In this document: piece after piece, positions 7,324-17,093 of the stretch
Numbering within the stretch: the stretch's first letter is position 1
Layout: each line of letters begins with the position of its first letter
DNA from: a bacterium
GTDB taxonomy: Bacteria; SAR324; XYD2-FULL-50-16
Length of the DNA: 64,000 nucleotides
Direction of reading: 5' to 3'
Assembly: GCA_018829445.1 (NCBI GenBank)
Contig: JAHJTV010000006.1
Coordinates: 1-64,000, forward strand
The notes under the pieces: generated by a model
What the model was told of the DNA's origin: nothing
What the model saw: the letters and a program-made list of their open reading frames with translations, nothing else
Databases searched by the model: none
Translations under genes and position numbers: made by a program

Positions 7324-9351
7324 TCAAATCGGAGGCAAATGTTGTGGCAGGTTAACAGTGAAAATAGTCCCACAAGTACCTTTGGCCGGGTCATTGTTGG
7401 ATTCAAAGTGAATGTCACCGCCATGCATTTTTATGATTCCATATGCCACAGACATGCCAAGTCCTGTGCCTTTTCCCAACTGCTTTGTGGTAAAAAACGG
7501 TTCGAAAATCCTTGGATAATTATCCGGTGCTATCCCAACTCCCGTATCTTTAAAGATAAAATAAAACCCTTGCTCATTTTCGGTTACAGTGATCGTCAGG
7601 ATTCCACCATCCGGCATTGCCTCACATGCATTAACAATCAGATTAATAAAAACTTGAGCCATTTGACTTGAATCCAGTTCAATAATCAGATCACGATTTT
7701 TTTGGTTGATTACAATTTTGACGTCCTGGGGAATAAGGGCAGTTCTAAGACTTAGTTCAATCAATTCTGCGATGTTTGTAGGCTGTCGACTAACCTTGTT
7801 TTGTCGTGCAAAATTCAGTAACCCGGAAACAATTGTTTTACAGCGATCCGTCTGCTCAACTATCATTTCCAGGTCTTTCTTTAACCTGATGTTTTCCTCA
7901 CATTCCTCAAGTAACAAATGAGCATACATCAAGACAATACCTAAGGGATTATTTATCTCATGAGCAATTCCAGCAGCCAGTTGCCCCATACTGGCAAGTC
8001 TTTCAGAATGCATCAATGCTTCCTGAACATTTGCCAACTCCTTATTCGAGATAGAAAGCTCCTGAAGGGTCTTTTTTAACTGATCTATGGAATAGGGCAG
8101 GCACATTTCGCTTTCAGCTAAACCTTTATATATGGCAATGGCATGATCACGACAGGAATCGTAACCGCAGGCACCACAATTGAGTTCATCTTTGGTTGAA
8201 AATTTACCCATTCTATTCAAGATTGAAACAATATTATTCTCAGGTGGTTCCGGGAAACATCGATTATTAGCAAGATAGCCACGGGATAAATCAAGATCGG
8301 CGAGTTTATCAATATAGGATTTCCATTTTTTTAAATTCCGACCAGCCTTGTGAGACTTCACGTAATTGATTACATGGGATCGTCGTCGAAAAAGAGGCAG
8401 ATCATTTTTTATTCCCGGTCCCATAATACATCCCTTACAACAAAGTACTTCCAACAGGTTGACATTTAAATCTCCTGTTTCATATTCTTTTATAGCTTCA
8501 ATAAAATCTCTTTTTCCATCTGCTGCAATCACTTTACCTTGTATAACGTCGTCGCTAATCCGAGCTGCCTGTAACATGCCGCGACTTATCGGAAAGAGAG
8601 AGCCAATATGGCCGTGGGGGTCATCAAAATCACTTGTGCTGGTATTCTCCGGAGTAATTCCCTTCTCTTCAAACATCTGACGAAGCTCGATAAAGGTGAT
8701 AACTGCATCGATTTCATAATACGGCCTGGTGGGATCCCTTTCCTTTTTTTTAGCTAAACACGGACCGATGAACACAACTTTAAGATCTTCCCCCAAAAGA
8801 TTTCTGATGGCACGAGCTGTTCCCAACATAGGTGAGACAATAGGTGCCAGGGATTTTACAAGATTCGGATGGTAACGGCAAATGTACTCAACAATGGCTG
8901 GGCAGTTGGCAGAAATATATTGCTGATTCCTGTTGGCATTAATCAATTCGTTGTATTTTTGTGCAACAAGGTCGGCACCAACCGCCACTTCGTGAACATA
9001 ATCAAAACCAAGCGCTCTGATCATTCCAATCAATTTCCCATAATTGATATCAGGAAATTCAGCCGGAAAGCTGGGAGCGACACATGCGCTGACTTTTTCA
9101 TTAGAGTTCAAAAGATCATTAACTTTATCGATACAAAGCAGCACATGTTTCGCTTGTTGACTGCAGACATTAACACAATTACCACACCCAATGCATCTGT
9201 CAGATATCACTTCAGCCTGCCCCTCGAAAATGCGTATTGCCTTTGCCGGACATTCCCTGACGCAAGTGTAACAAACGCGACATCGTTCCTTAATAGTCGT
9301 TATCAGAGGATCCTTTTCGGTGACCGACGTAAGTTTTACTATTTTCCTCAT
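7324..9351 (-). CDS. [FeFe]-hydrogenase-like sensor fused to a histidine kinase
   Basis: The 675-residue protein joins two [4Fe-4S] motifs (C24/27/30/34 and C53/56/59/63), a hydrogenase large-subunit-type H-domain, a further [4Fe-4S] domain (C392/395/400/417) and a HisKA-HATPase_c kinase (GIAHEINNPLG, His464). The H-cluster loops are SANCP (C150), IGPCLAKKKE (C198) and EVLCCKGC (C304/305, C308). Four cluster-ligand cysteines are available, but the loops differ from the catalytic TSC, MPC and ACPGGC forms. It lacks the HydA small-subunit tail. This matches the putative sensory group C/D [FeFe]-hydrogenases. It lies downstream of hydCBA on the same strand, so an H2 or redox signal controlling the hydrogenase is a natural inference. 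Confidence 0.85.
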   Translation of the reverse strand: MRKIVKLTSVTEKDPLITTIKERCRVCYTCVRECPAKAIRIFEGQAEVISDRCIGCGNCVNVCSQQAKHVLLCIDKVNDLLNSNEKVSACVAPSFPAEFPDINYGKLIGMIRALGFDYVHEVAVGADLVAQKYNELINANRNQQYISANCPAIVEYICRYHPNLVKSLAPIVSPMLGTARAIRNLLGEDLKVVFIGPCLAKKKERDPTRPYYEIDAVITFIELRQMFEEKGITPENTSTSDFDDPHGHIGSLFPISRGMLQAARISDDVIQGKVIAADGKRDFIEAIKEYETGDLNVNLLEVLCCKGCIMGPGIKNDLPLFRRRSHVINYVKSHKAGRNLKKWKSYIDKLADLDLSRGYLANNRCFPEPPENNIVSILNRMGKFSTKDELNCGACGYDSCRDHAIAIYKGLAESEMCLPYSIDQLKKTLQELSISNKELANVQEALMHSERLASMGQLAAGIAHEINNPLGIVLMYAHLLLEECEENIRLKKDLEMIVEQTDRCKTIVSGLLNFARQNKVSRQPTNIAELIELSLRTALIPQDVKIVINQKNRDLIIELDSSQMAQVFINLIVNACEAMPDGGILTITVTENEQGFYFIFKDTGVGIAPDNYPRIFEPFFTTKQLGKGTGLGMSVAYGIIKMHGGDIHFESNNDPAKGTCGTIFTVNLPQHLPPI

Positions 9352-9641
9352 ATTGTCTTCTTTGATTGAGTTTCAACCAAGTTGAACATCAAATTAGTTG
9401 AGCAAAACTGATTCAAAAAATCGATGAAAGATATTGAAAGGAGCTTCAGACAGAAATAGATTTTTCTTCACCACTTTCTGCTCATTCGCTGTTTAAAGCC
9501 AGTCTCATGGTGATGGCTGTTATAGATTAAGCGACAGCATAGGATGCAAGGAATTCCGCAAGATCGGCGGATTTAGGGAAAAGTACCTGAATAGTTTGGT
9601 TTTTTTAAAAAAACCTGTCAGAAAAATGAGGGATCTGTTTT
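9352..9641. other. Intergenic gap within the hydrogenase/sensor cluster
   Basis: This 290-base gap holds no credible gene and no clear sigma-54 site. It contains a perfect 18-base palindrome of two G, seven T, seven A and two C at 9598-9615, followed by TGTCAG. Without a loop it cannot form a normal hairpin terminator and may instead be a protein-binding or curved-DNA site. The sensor-kinase gene to the left may have its own promoter here. Confidence 0.4.
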
Positions 9642-11540
9642 TCATGACTGTGTTATTGGAAGATGAACTATGACCAGCGTCCCTAACCCAAACTCGCTTT
9701 CTATATGAATATCACCACCATGTTGTTCAATTATTTCTTTTACAATACTCAATCCTAAACCGGTACCGAGTTCCTCGATTTTACGAGCGTTATTAGCTCT
9801 AAAAAACTCATTAAAAACACTTGGCAGATCTTCCTTTGAAATTCCTATACCATTATCGCAAATTTGAATCCGGATTGTTTTTCCTGCAGAAACAGATACT
9901 TCAACAGTTACTTTGCCCCCTGTCGGTGTATATTTGATCGAATTTGATATCAGGTTTTCCAGCATCTGCTCTATCATTTCCGAATCTCCATTAACTCCGG
10001 GAAGACTATCCGGAGATTCAATTTTAAATATCAGATTTTTCTGTTTTGCTTCTTCCTTAAAAGTTCGTTCCAGGCGACCGAATATATAATTAAGATCGAT
10101 AAAACTGAATTTGGTCTGTCGCCTTTTCTTTTTTTCAGCCAAGGACAACAATTCACTGATCATTGAGATCATAGACCCGGCCCGCCTGTCAATTCGGCGC
10201 AAGTATTCTTTTTGCTGATCGTTCATCAATCCCAGATAATCCCCACGCATAGCCGCAAGCATACTTATAATTGCAGAAAGAGGTGCCTTGAGATTATGCG
10301 CTACCCGCATCATAAACCAGGAACGTTCTTTATTCATCGATTCCACTTTTTCGTAGGCAATTGCACTGTCGATGGCGACCGCCACTACACCCGCTGCCAA
10401 GCGGAAAAAGTCAACCTCTTGTTTTGAAAACCTTTCCGGGATATTGCAGTAAGCTCCAAGAATACCAATGACTTTATTTTCAACAATCAATGGTACAAAT
10501 AAAACGGATTCAATTAGAGATGCCGCAAGATCTTCACCAAATTGAAAACTCTCTCCCGGTGTGACATGACCGGTTATAAATGGTTTCCCTTGAATAATCT
10601 GTGCATTCAACAGACTTTTTCCCACGTCGATAACATGATTTTTAATCAGTCTATCATCAAGACCATGTGAGGCAACATAATTAAGAAATCTGCCGTCTTC
10701 ACTTAAAAGTTTGACTGAAATGCCTTGGACTTTCATCACTTCAACCAGTTCGGTTGTTACGGAATCCAAAACCTTATTCAGATGCCTTACTGACCCAATG
10801 GTTGTTATCATGGAAAAAAGCACATTCAATCTGTCATTAAGATGGTTAACCATTGAAGAGAGATCGACCAGAAGAGTTATTCTCTTTTTTACGATCGTCA
10901 TAATAGACGTGGTTGAAAAAGCCGTAATGAAAACAGATGTCGCGAAGAAAACCAACTCAAGTGTAAAATGATACGGTTGTTTTGCGAGATCGATGGATTT
11001 GTCTTTGAATGATAAAGTATAATTTGGTATCCATCCCAGATACTCACTTAGAGCGATTGCAATCATGCCCATAACAACCAACATGGCAAAAAGGTAGCTT
11101 GAGCATGGCTGCATTAGTATTGAAGCGAAAATAATGTGAAAAATGAAAAAGAAAACAAGTGGACTGGCGACGCCTCCCGTAAAATGGATTAAAAGAAACA
11201 TGCTGACATAGTCAAAACCTACCTGCCACCAGGTAAAGCTTTGAAGCCGTCTCCTGTTTTCTTCCACCCCGTTTTTAATGGGTTTTCTGCTTATAAAAAA
11301 AAATATTCCGTTATAAAGAAGGATAAAGAAGGCAACGAAATAAATATATGTGGTGCTTTTTAGTTCAAACCCAACCCGTTGACCCAGGAGGGTGCCTGCA
11401 ACAATACTGAAGGGCACAAACCAACGCAATTTGATAAACCAAAGGGTACGGTTTCTTAATTCATCGAAGACAATTTGTGATTTTTGCTCCAAAATTTTCT
11501 GTATGTTTTCGCTTTGGTGTTTTTCCGACAGCGTTGGCAT
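9642..11540 (-). CDS. Membrane histidine kinase with GAF domain
   Basis: The protein has 632 residues when started at the ATG at 11540, which has a GGAGAT ribosome site. The longer frame from 11579 would overlap the regulator gene. About five or six hydrophobic segments occupy the first 220 residues. A GAF domain follows (roughly 240-400), then HisKA (FMMRVAHNLKAPLSAI) and HATPase_c (ENLISNSIKYTPTGG, DNGIGISKED, GTGLGLSIVKEI). The membrane part resembles MASE-type sensor regions, so an intramembrane or electron-transport signal is possible. It lies 16 bases after a response-regulator gene and probably pairs with it. Confidence 0.88.
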   Translation of the reverse strand: MPTLSEKHQSENIQKILEQKSQIVFDELRNRTLWFIKLRWFVPFSIVAGTLLGQRVGFELKSTTYIYFVAFFILLYNGIFFFISRKPIKNGVEENRRRLQSFTWWQVGFDYVSMFLLIHFTGGVASPLVFFFIFHIIFASILMQPCSSYLFAMLVVMGMIAIALSEYLGWIPNYTLSFKDKSIDLAKQPYHFTLELVFFATSVFITAFSTTSIMTIVKKRITLLVDLSSMVNHLNDRLNVLFSMITTIGSVRHLNKVLDSVTTELVEVMKVQGISVKLLSEDGRFLNYVASHGLDDRLIKNHVIDVGKSLLNAQIIQGKPFITGHVTPGESFQFGEDLAASLIESVLFVPLIVENKVIGILGAYCNIPERFSKQEVDFFRLAAGVVAVAIDSAIAYEKVESMNKERSWFMMRVAHNLKAPLSAIISMLAAMRGDYLGLMNDQQKEYLRRIDRRAGSMISMISELLSLAEKKKRRQTKFSFIDLNYIFGRLERTFKEEAKQKNLIFKIESPDSLPGVNGDSEMIEQMLENLISNSIKYTPTGGKVTVEVSVSAGKTIRIQICDNGIGISKEDLPSVFNEFFRANNARKIEELGTGLGLSIVKEIIEQHGGDIHIESEFGLGTLVIVHLPITQS

Positions 11541-11556
11541 GTTATATCTCCGTTCT

Positions 11557-11970
11557 TCAAGAAATATTGGTCTCATCAAGTATTGCCTCTATTTTTGCCA
11601 ATAGTTTATCTGTCTCGACCGGTTTTTCAAAGAGCCATTTGGCAGGCCATTCTTCACCTAGAATATGCTGAAAAGCTTCAGGGCCTGATTCGCGTACTTT
11701 GTCTAAAAAGCTGCTCATAATGATGACAGGCAGGTTTTCGAATTCCGGTTTATTCTTTAACTCATAGGCAAGATCAAATCCCTCTGTCTCCGTCGTCATC
11801 ATAATATCAAGAATCATCAAATCGGGCTTTTTCGTTATCAACGATTTTAATGCTTCTTGTCCATTAATCGCAGTTTGGACAGAATAGCCATTGCTTTTCA
11901 AGATGATTGATAAGGAATCCAAAATATCAAGATCGTCATCTACCAGAAGAATTTCTTTTTTAATTTTCAT
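11557..11970 (-). CDS. Single-domain response regulator
   Basis: This receiver-only protein is about 137 residues from the ATG at 11970, which follows a GGAGGAG ribosome site; the upstream TTG is less likely. The acidic pocket is LLVDDDLDILD, the phospho-acceptor lies in LMILDIMMTTE, and the conserved lysine lies in LFEKPVETDK. No output domain is present, so it must pass signal by phosphotransfer or protein contact. It is the first gene after the stem-loop behind hydA and directly precedes the GAF kinase. Confidence 0.88.
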   Translation of the reverse strand: MKIKKEILLVDDDLDILDSLSIILKSNGYSVQTAINGQEALKSLITKKPDLMILDIMMTTETEGFDLAYELKNKPEFENLPVIIMSSFLDKVRESGPEAFQHILGEEWPAKWLFEKPVETDKLLAKIEAILDETNIS

Positions 11971-12068
11971 GTGTTTCTCCTCCAAATTTTAAATATCTCC
12001 CGGTCAAATCGGGCAGGTGATCTTTGCCAAAAAAATAACCATTGAACAATCAAAAAAATACCTTCTGT

Positions 12069-12106
12069 CAATTGACTTGAAGAGTAAAAACTCTTCAAGT
12101 CAATTG
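12069..12106 (-). terminator. Strong stem-loop after hydA
   Basis: A perfect 16-base inverted repeat (12069-12084 and 12091-12106) with a six-base loop begins directly after the hydA stop codon. On the minus strand a run of seven T residues appears only about nine bases later. It may end most hydCBA transcripts, or protect the 3' end while allowing some read-through to the regulator genes. Confidence 0.75.
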
Positions 12107-13831
12107 CTATTGACGTCCTTTGTATTCGGTGTGTAGAAGTTTGTGTGATTTCTCTCCCAAAGGTTGTTTAAGGTATGTATCATATAGCAGTTTTACTGCC
12201 GGGTTCTCATGAGATTGCCTGAATTCCTGTATGTCACTATCATCATGATAAAGGGCTTTTGCTCTCAACCTGCGTTTTTCATTATCTACCGGTAGACTCT
12301 GTCCTCCACCTCCGACGCATCCTCCCGGACAAGCCATTAATTCAATAAAGTGAAAATCAGCCGCTCCGTTAACAACCATTTCCAGGAGTTTGCGTGCGTT
12401 TCCCAAACCATGCGCAACTGCCACTCGAACTTCACCTAACTCTCCGACTTCAATAGCCGCAGTTTTGACGCCTTCGAGTCCACGAACCGGTAGAATTTCA
12501 AGGTTGGGCATCGGTTTTCCGGTAACAATAGCATAGACAGACCTTAAAGCGGCTTCCATTACACCGCCTGTGGCTCCAAAAATGGTGCCGGCTCCCGTAT
12601 ATTGTCCCATAGGAGCATCAAAATTCTGAGGTTCGAGTTTGTCAAAATCAATCCCGGCTTGCCGAATCATCCGCCCCAATTCTCTGGTTGTTAATACTAC
12701 GTCCACATCTCGGAATCCGGAATCTTTCATTTCAGGACGGCTGGCTTCAAATTTTTTGGCGGTGCAGGGCATAATTGAAACCACATAAATGTTTTCAGGA
12801 GAAATCTCAGATGATTCTGCATAATATGTCTTGGCCAAAGCCCCAAACATTTGTTGTGGCGATTTACAACTGCTGATATGTGGGAGAAGGTTCGGATAAA
12901 AATGTTCCGCAAATTTAATCCAACCCGGGCTACAGGAGGTTATCATTGGCAATGTACCTCCATTTTTGACTCTTTGCAGAAGCTCGTTTCCTTCCTCCAC
13001 AATCGTTAAGTCAGCAGTAAAGTTGGTGTCGAATACTTTATCGAATCCTAAACATCGCAAAGCGGCAATCATTTTCCCTGTGACCAGCTCGCCGGGCGGA
13101 AGACCAAACTCTTCACCCAGAGTTCCTCTGATAGCAGGAGCCTCCTGCACAATAACGTGTTTGGTCGGATCATTCAAAGCAGCCCAAACCTTGTGGGTTT
13201 CATCCTTCTCGACGATAGCTCCGGTAGGGCAAACCACAGCACATTGACCGCAATACGTACAAGCAGAATCCTGAAGATCCTTTCCCAATGCCGGTACGAC
13301 TTTGGAATCAAATCCTCGTCCTTCCGGAGTCAAAAGATGAACTCCCTGGATTTCCGCACAAACCGCAACACAACGGAGGCAGTTGACACATTTTGAAGAA
13401 TCTCTGACAAGTGATGGTGACGAATCATCAACGTGATAATCAGTGAAGTTGGTACAAGGAACTCGAATCTCTCTCACTCCAATAAGCTGTGCCAAAGATT
13501 GTAACTCACAAGATCCATTTTTTTGGCAAATATTGCAGTCTTGAGGATGATCGGACAACAAAAACTCTACAATATCACGACGGGCTTTAATCACCCGGGT
13601 TGAATTCGTTTTAACTTTCATTCCGGCAGCTACCGGGTAAACGCATGATGCAACCAGCGTGCGGCTTCGATCAACTTCTACAACACATACACGGCATGCC
13701 CCCGGAGCATGGTGGATTTCCGGCAAAGTACACAAGGTTGGAATCGAAATACCGACGGTTTTTGCAGCCTCAAGCAGGGTCGTTCCCTCAGGAACCTGAA
13801 CCTCTTTATTGTCAATTGTTAGTGTTACCAT
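12107..13831 (-). CDS. hydA: [FeFe]-hydrogenase catalytic subunit, NAD(P)-linked type
   Basis: This catalytic subunit reduces protons or oxidises H2 at an H-cluster. It is about 574 residues from the ATG at 13831. Domains in order: 2Fe-2S (C34, C46, C49, C63), a His/Cys [4Fe-4S] site (H95, C99, C102, C108), two ferredoxin [4Fe-4S] motifs (C148-C158 and C191-C201), the H-domain with TSCSPGW, MPCTAKKFE and ELMACPGGCVGGGGQ, and a C-terminal small-subunit tail. All H-cluster ligands are present. With hydB and hydC it should form a cytoplasmic complex exchanging electrons with pyridine nucleotides and probably ferredoxin. Maturation genes (hydE/F/G) are not in this window. Confidence 0.93.
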   Translation of the reverse strand: MVTLTIDNKEVQVPEGTTLLEAAKTVGISIPTLCTLPEIHHAPGACRVCVVEVDRSRTLVASCVYPVAAGMKVKTNSTRVIKARRDIVEFLLSDHPQDCNICQKNGSCELQSLAQLIGVREIRVPCTNFTDYHVDDSSPSLVRDSSKCVNCLRCVAVCAEIQGVHLLTPEGRGFDSKVVPALGKDLQDSACTYCGQCAVVCPTGAIVEKDETHKVWAALNDPTKHVIVQEAPAIRGTLGEEFGLPPGELVTGKMIAALRCLGFDKVFDTNFTADLTIVEEGNELLQRVKNGGTLPMITSCSPGWIKFAEHFYPNLLPHISSCKSPQQMFGALAKTYYAESSEISPENIYVVSIMPCTAKKFEASRPEMKDSGFRDVDVVLTTRELGRMIRQAGIDFDKLEPQNFDAPMGQYTGAGTIFGATGGVMEAALRSVYAIVTGKPMPNLEILPVRGLEGVKTAAIEVGELGEVRVAVAHGLGNARKLLEMVVNGAADFHFIELMACPGGCVGGGGQSLPVDNEKRRLRAKALYHDDSDIQEFRQSHENPAVKLLYDTYLKQPLGEKSHKLLHTEYKGRQ

Positions 13832-13962
13832 AATGACATCCCTCATTGTTTTTATTCAGTTTATGTCATTTTAAAATTCCACCCATTCTTTTTTTGGAAT
13901 TTTAATGTGTTGTTTTGATTGACTGGTGAAGAGTCCATGTGATTTTGCGCCAAAATTTATAT

Positions 13963-16900
13963 CTATTCTTTTCCTCCATCACATCGCAAACATCGTTTTG
14001 CTTCTGATATTGCCATCTCCAATGAATATCCCAATTCGACTTCGCTGAAATTACCCACTCTATTGGAAATCTCCAGTTCCGGCATCGCTTTTTGTGCCTG
14101 CATTTCCGGATCTTCATCCAATTGAAATGGGATGTGTATTTTTTCCATCTGCGGAGGAATCCAGGGCTGTTCTCCATTCACTGTTCTAATCTCTTTATCA
14201 ATTTTCGATGCTGCATTCTGCCCTGCTTTGATAGCATCAATAACCATAGCTGGACCTGTTGTAACATCTCCCCCGGCAAAAACTTTTGGAACAGATGTTC
14301 TAAAATCGGCATTTACTTCGATTCTGTTGCCGGAAGGATCGATGCCTTTTCCCTGTAAAAAATCCAAATCTGCTTGTTGGCCAATTGCTGCGATAACCAT
14401 ATCAGCATCAATCGTAAATTCCGAACCCTCGATAGGTACGGGCTTTTTTCGTCCACTGCGATCAAATTCGGACAAGGTCATTCGTACCAGTTTTAATTTA
14501 TTGCTTTTCCCACTTTTTGATTCAATACCCAATGGACCAACTAAGTACTCAATACGAACCCCTTCGTTTATTGCCGCCTGGATTTCTTCTTCAAGAGCTG
14601 GCATATCTTTGCGTTCGCGGCGATAATAGATGGTTACTGAATTTACCTTTTTTCTGATTGCCGTTCGCGCTGCATCTACTGCAGAATTTCCCCCTCCAAT
14701 AACAGCAATATTTTTGCCAAACGCAACCTTTTTCCCCAGTTTGAAATCTCGCAACAATTCAACAGCTCCGACCACACCACCAGTAACTTCACCTGGAATA
14801 CCCAGCGGACTGCTCTTTTGAGCGCCAATCGCTATATAGACATAATCAAAATCCTCCTGCAACTTCTCAAAAGGAATATCTTTTCCAACAATGGTGTTGG
14901 TTTGAATCTCAATACCGGTATCCAGAATATCCTGAATTTCATGAATAACAATTTCCTTTGGCAGACGATAATCCGGAATACCCCAGCGAAGCATCCCGCC
15001 CGCTTCAGGTAATGCTTCAAACACTGTAACCGCATATCCTCTTTTCTTTAATTCAAGCGCCGCGGTTAGACCGGAGGGCCCGGCTCCTACAATAGCAATT
15101 TTCTCATTTCTGGTTACCGGCTCTACTGAAACTTTGGTTCGCGTCGTATTATCTGTGATGAATCGCTTAATATTCTTTATGGCCAATGGTTCATCAAGTT
15201 GAGATCTACGACATTTACTTTGACAGGGATGTCCGCAAACCCTGCCACAGATACCGGGGAAAGGATTGGTTTGTTTTAGTACCTGATAGGCACCGGTTAA
15301 ATCGCCATCTCTCACCAATGCGATATAAGCAGGTATGTCCATGCCAACCGGACAGGCATGCTGACAAGGGCTTTTGAACAAACCACTGCAAACAGCGGCT
15401 AAACATTGTTTTTCCCGGATATGCGCATCATACTCATCCCTAAAATAGCGAAGGGTACTTAGCACTGGATTCGGAGCAGTCTGACCCAGTCCACACAAGG
15501 CTGAATCTTTTATGGTCTGAGCAATATCCTCCAATAATTCAATATCTCCCTCCCTGCCTTCTCCCTGACAAATTCTTTCGAGAATTTGCAGCATCCGCCT
15601 TGTTCCGATTCGGCATGGTGTGCATTTACCACACGATTCATCCTGACAGAAATCCATAAAAAACCTGGCCATATCAACCATGCAGGTGTTTTCATCCATA
15701 ACAATCATCCCGCCTGATCCCATGATTGCACCTGCTTTGACAATTGCATCATATTCAATTGGCAAATTTAATTGCTCAGAAGGAAGACATCCTCCCGAAG
15801 GACCGCCTAATTGGATGGCCTTAAATTTTCTATTGCCAATGATACCTCCACCGATATCAAATACCACCTTGCCAATAGAGGTTCCCATGGGAACTTCTAC
15901 CAAACCGAAATTGTTTACAGTTCCCGATAGAGAGAAAATCTTAGTTCCCTTGGCTGCTTCCGTTCCGATTTTTGCGTATTCTTCACCTCCTTTGGTAATG
16001 ATTTGGGGAATGTTGGCGTATGTTTCAACATTGTTTAATACCGTTGGCTTTTTCCATAAACCGGAAACAGCAGGAAAAGGAGGACGAGGTCTCGGCGTAC
16101 CTCGGAGTCCTTCAATGGAAGTCATCAAAGCAGTCTCTTCACCACAGACAAAAGCACCAGCTCCCTTATAAACTTCCAATTCAAAATCAAACCCGGTATT
16201 AAAGATATTTTTCCCCAAGAGTCCATAGGCCTTTGCCTGTTCAATGGCGATGTTTAGTCTTTTTAACGCCAAGGGGTATTCAGCACGACAATATACATAT
16301 CCTGAATGCGCATTAATCGCTTTGGCTGCGATTAACATTCCTTCCAGGACAGCATGTGGATCCGACTCGAGAACACTTCGATCCATAAAAGCGCCCGGAT
16401 CGCCTTCATCCGCATTGCATAGAACATATTTTACATCTCCTTTTGTGTTGGCACAAAATTCCCATTTTAATCCAGTGGGGAAACCGCCGCCGCCTCGTCC
16501 GCGTAGCCCTGAGGCTTTAACTTCCTGAATAACCTTCGCCGGGCTTATTTCAGTAAAGGCTTTATATGCAGCCTTATATCCATCACGCCAAATATAATCT
16601 TCAACAGATTCAGGATTGATCAAACCGCCATTGTGCAACACAATCATTGTCTGCATCGAAATAAAGGGAATGTCTTTCAGTAGAGGGATGATCTTTCCTG
16701 TCGTGGGATCACTAAACATCAGGCGTTGTACCGGGTTGCCCTTGGAGAAATGTTCGGTAGTTAATTCACTGATATCTTGAGGCAAAAGTTTTTGATAGAA
16801 ATACCCACCCGGATAAATCGTCATTACGGGTCCGACTGCACAAAACCCCATACAACCACTTTCAATAACCTGTACTTTTTTTGTAAGCTTCTGTTGTGAC

Positions 16901-17064
16901 AATTCTTCAATCAGTGCTTCTTTTAAAGAGATGCTTTCTGAAGCCTGACAAGGAGTTCCACTGCAAACCATGGCCCTAAATTCATATGAGCTCCTTTCCC
17001 TTTCCACCTTGTTTGCGATAGACCTTAGCTCATTCAGAGTGGATATTTTATTAATCTCTGCCAT
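13963..17064 (-). CDS. hydB: HydB/NuoF-like flavoprotein subunit fused to a GltD-type FAD/NAD(P)H module
   Basis: This protein is about 1033 residues from the ATG at 17064, which has an AGGAGG site. An N-terminal thioredoxin-like 2Fe-2S domain comes first (VCSGTPC and ESGCMGFC). Next is the NuoF core, with an FMN/NAD-binding region (GLRGRGGGGFPTGLKW, CNADEGDPGAF), an SLBB part and the [4Fe-4S] site ESCGKCTPCRIGT. In place of the usual HydB C-terminal ferredoxin domain there is a GltD/NfnB-like unit with an N-terminal Cys-rich domain (CQHACPVGMDIPAYI, CGRVCGHPCQSKC), an FAD motif (VGAGPSGLTAALEL) and an NAD(P) motif (VIGGGNSAVDAART). The second nucleotide site suggests coupling of NAD(H), NADP(H) and H2 or ferredoxin pools. 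Confidence 0.9.
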   Translation of the reverse strand: MAEINKISTLNELRSIANKVERERSSYEFRAMVCSGTPCQASESISLKEALIEELSQQKLTKKVQVIESGCMGFCAVGPVMTIYPGGYFYQKLLPQDISELTTEHFSKGNPVQRLMFSDPTTGKIIPLLKDIPFISMQTMIVLHNGGLINPESVEDYIWRDGYKAAYKAFTEISPAKVIQEVKASGLRGRGGGGFPTGLKWEFCANTKGDVKYVLCNADEGDPGAFMDRSVLESDPHAVLEGMLIAAKAINAHSGYVYCRAEYPLALKRLNIAIEQAKAYGLLGKNIFNTGFDFELEVYKGAGAFVCGEETALMTSIEGLRGTPRPRPPFPAVSGLWKKPTVLNNVETYANIPQIITKGGEEYAKIGTEAAKGTKIFSLSGTVNNFGLVEVPMGTSIGKVVFDIGGGIIGNRKFKAIQLGGPSGGCLPSEQLNLPIEYDAIVKAGAIMGSGGMIVMDENTCMVDMARFFMDFCQDESCGKCTPCRIGTRRMLQILERICQGEGREGDIELLEDIAQTIKDSALCGLGQTAPNPVLSTLRYFRDEYDAHIREKQCLAAVCSGLFKSPCQHACPVGMDIPAYIALVRDGDLTGAYQVLKQTNPFPGICGRVCGHPCQSKCRRSQLDEPLAIKNIKRFITDNTTRTKVSVEPVTRNEKIAIVGAGPSGLTAALELKKRGYAVTVFEALPEAGGMLRWGIPDYRLPKEIVIHEIQDILDTGIEIQTNTIVGKDIPFEKLQEDFDYVYIAIGAQKSSPLGIPGEVTGGVVGAVELLRDFKLGKKVAFGKNIAVIGGGNSAVDAARTAIRKKVNSVTIYYRRERKDMPALEEEIQAAINEGVRIEYLVGPLGIESKSGKSNKLKLVRMTLSEFDRSGRKKPVPIEGSEFTIDADMVIAAIGQQADLDFLQGKGIDPSGNRIEVNADFRTSVPKVFAGGDVTTGPAMVIDAIKAGQNAASKIDKEIRTVNGEQPWIPPQMEKIHIPFQLDEDPEMQAQKAMPELEISNRVGNFSEVELGYSLEMAISEAKRCLRCDGGKE

Positions 17065-17093
17065 TATCTTATGCCTCCTATGCTGACCAGCCT

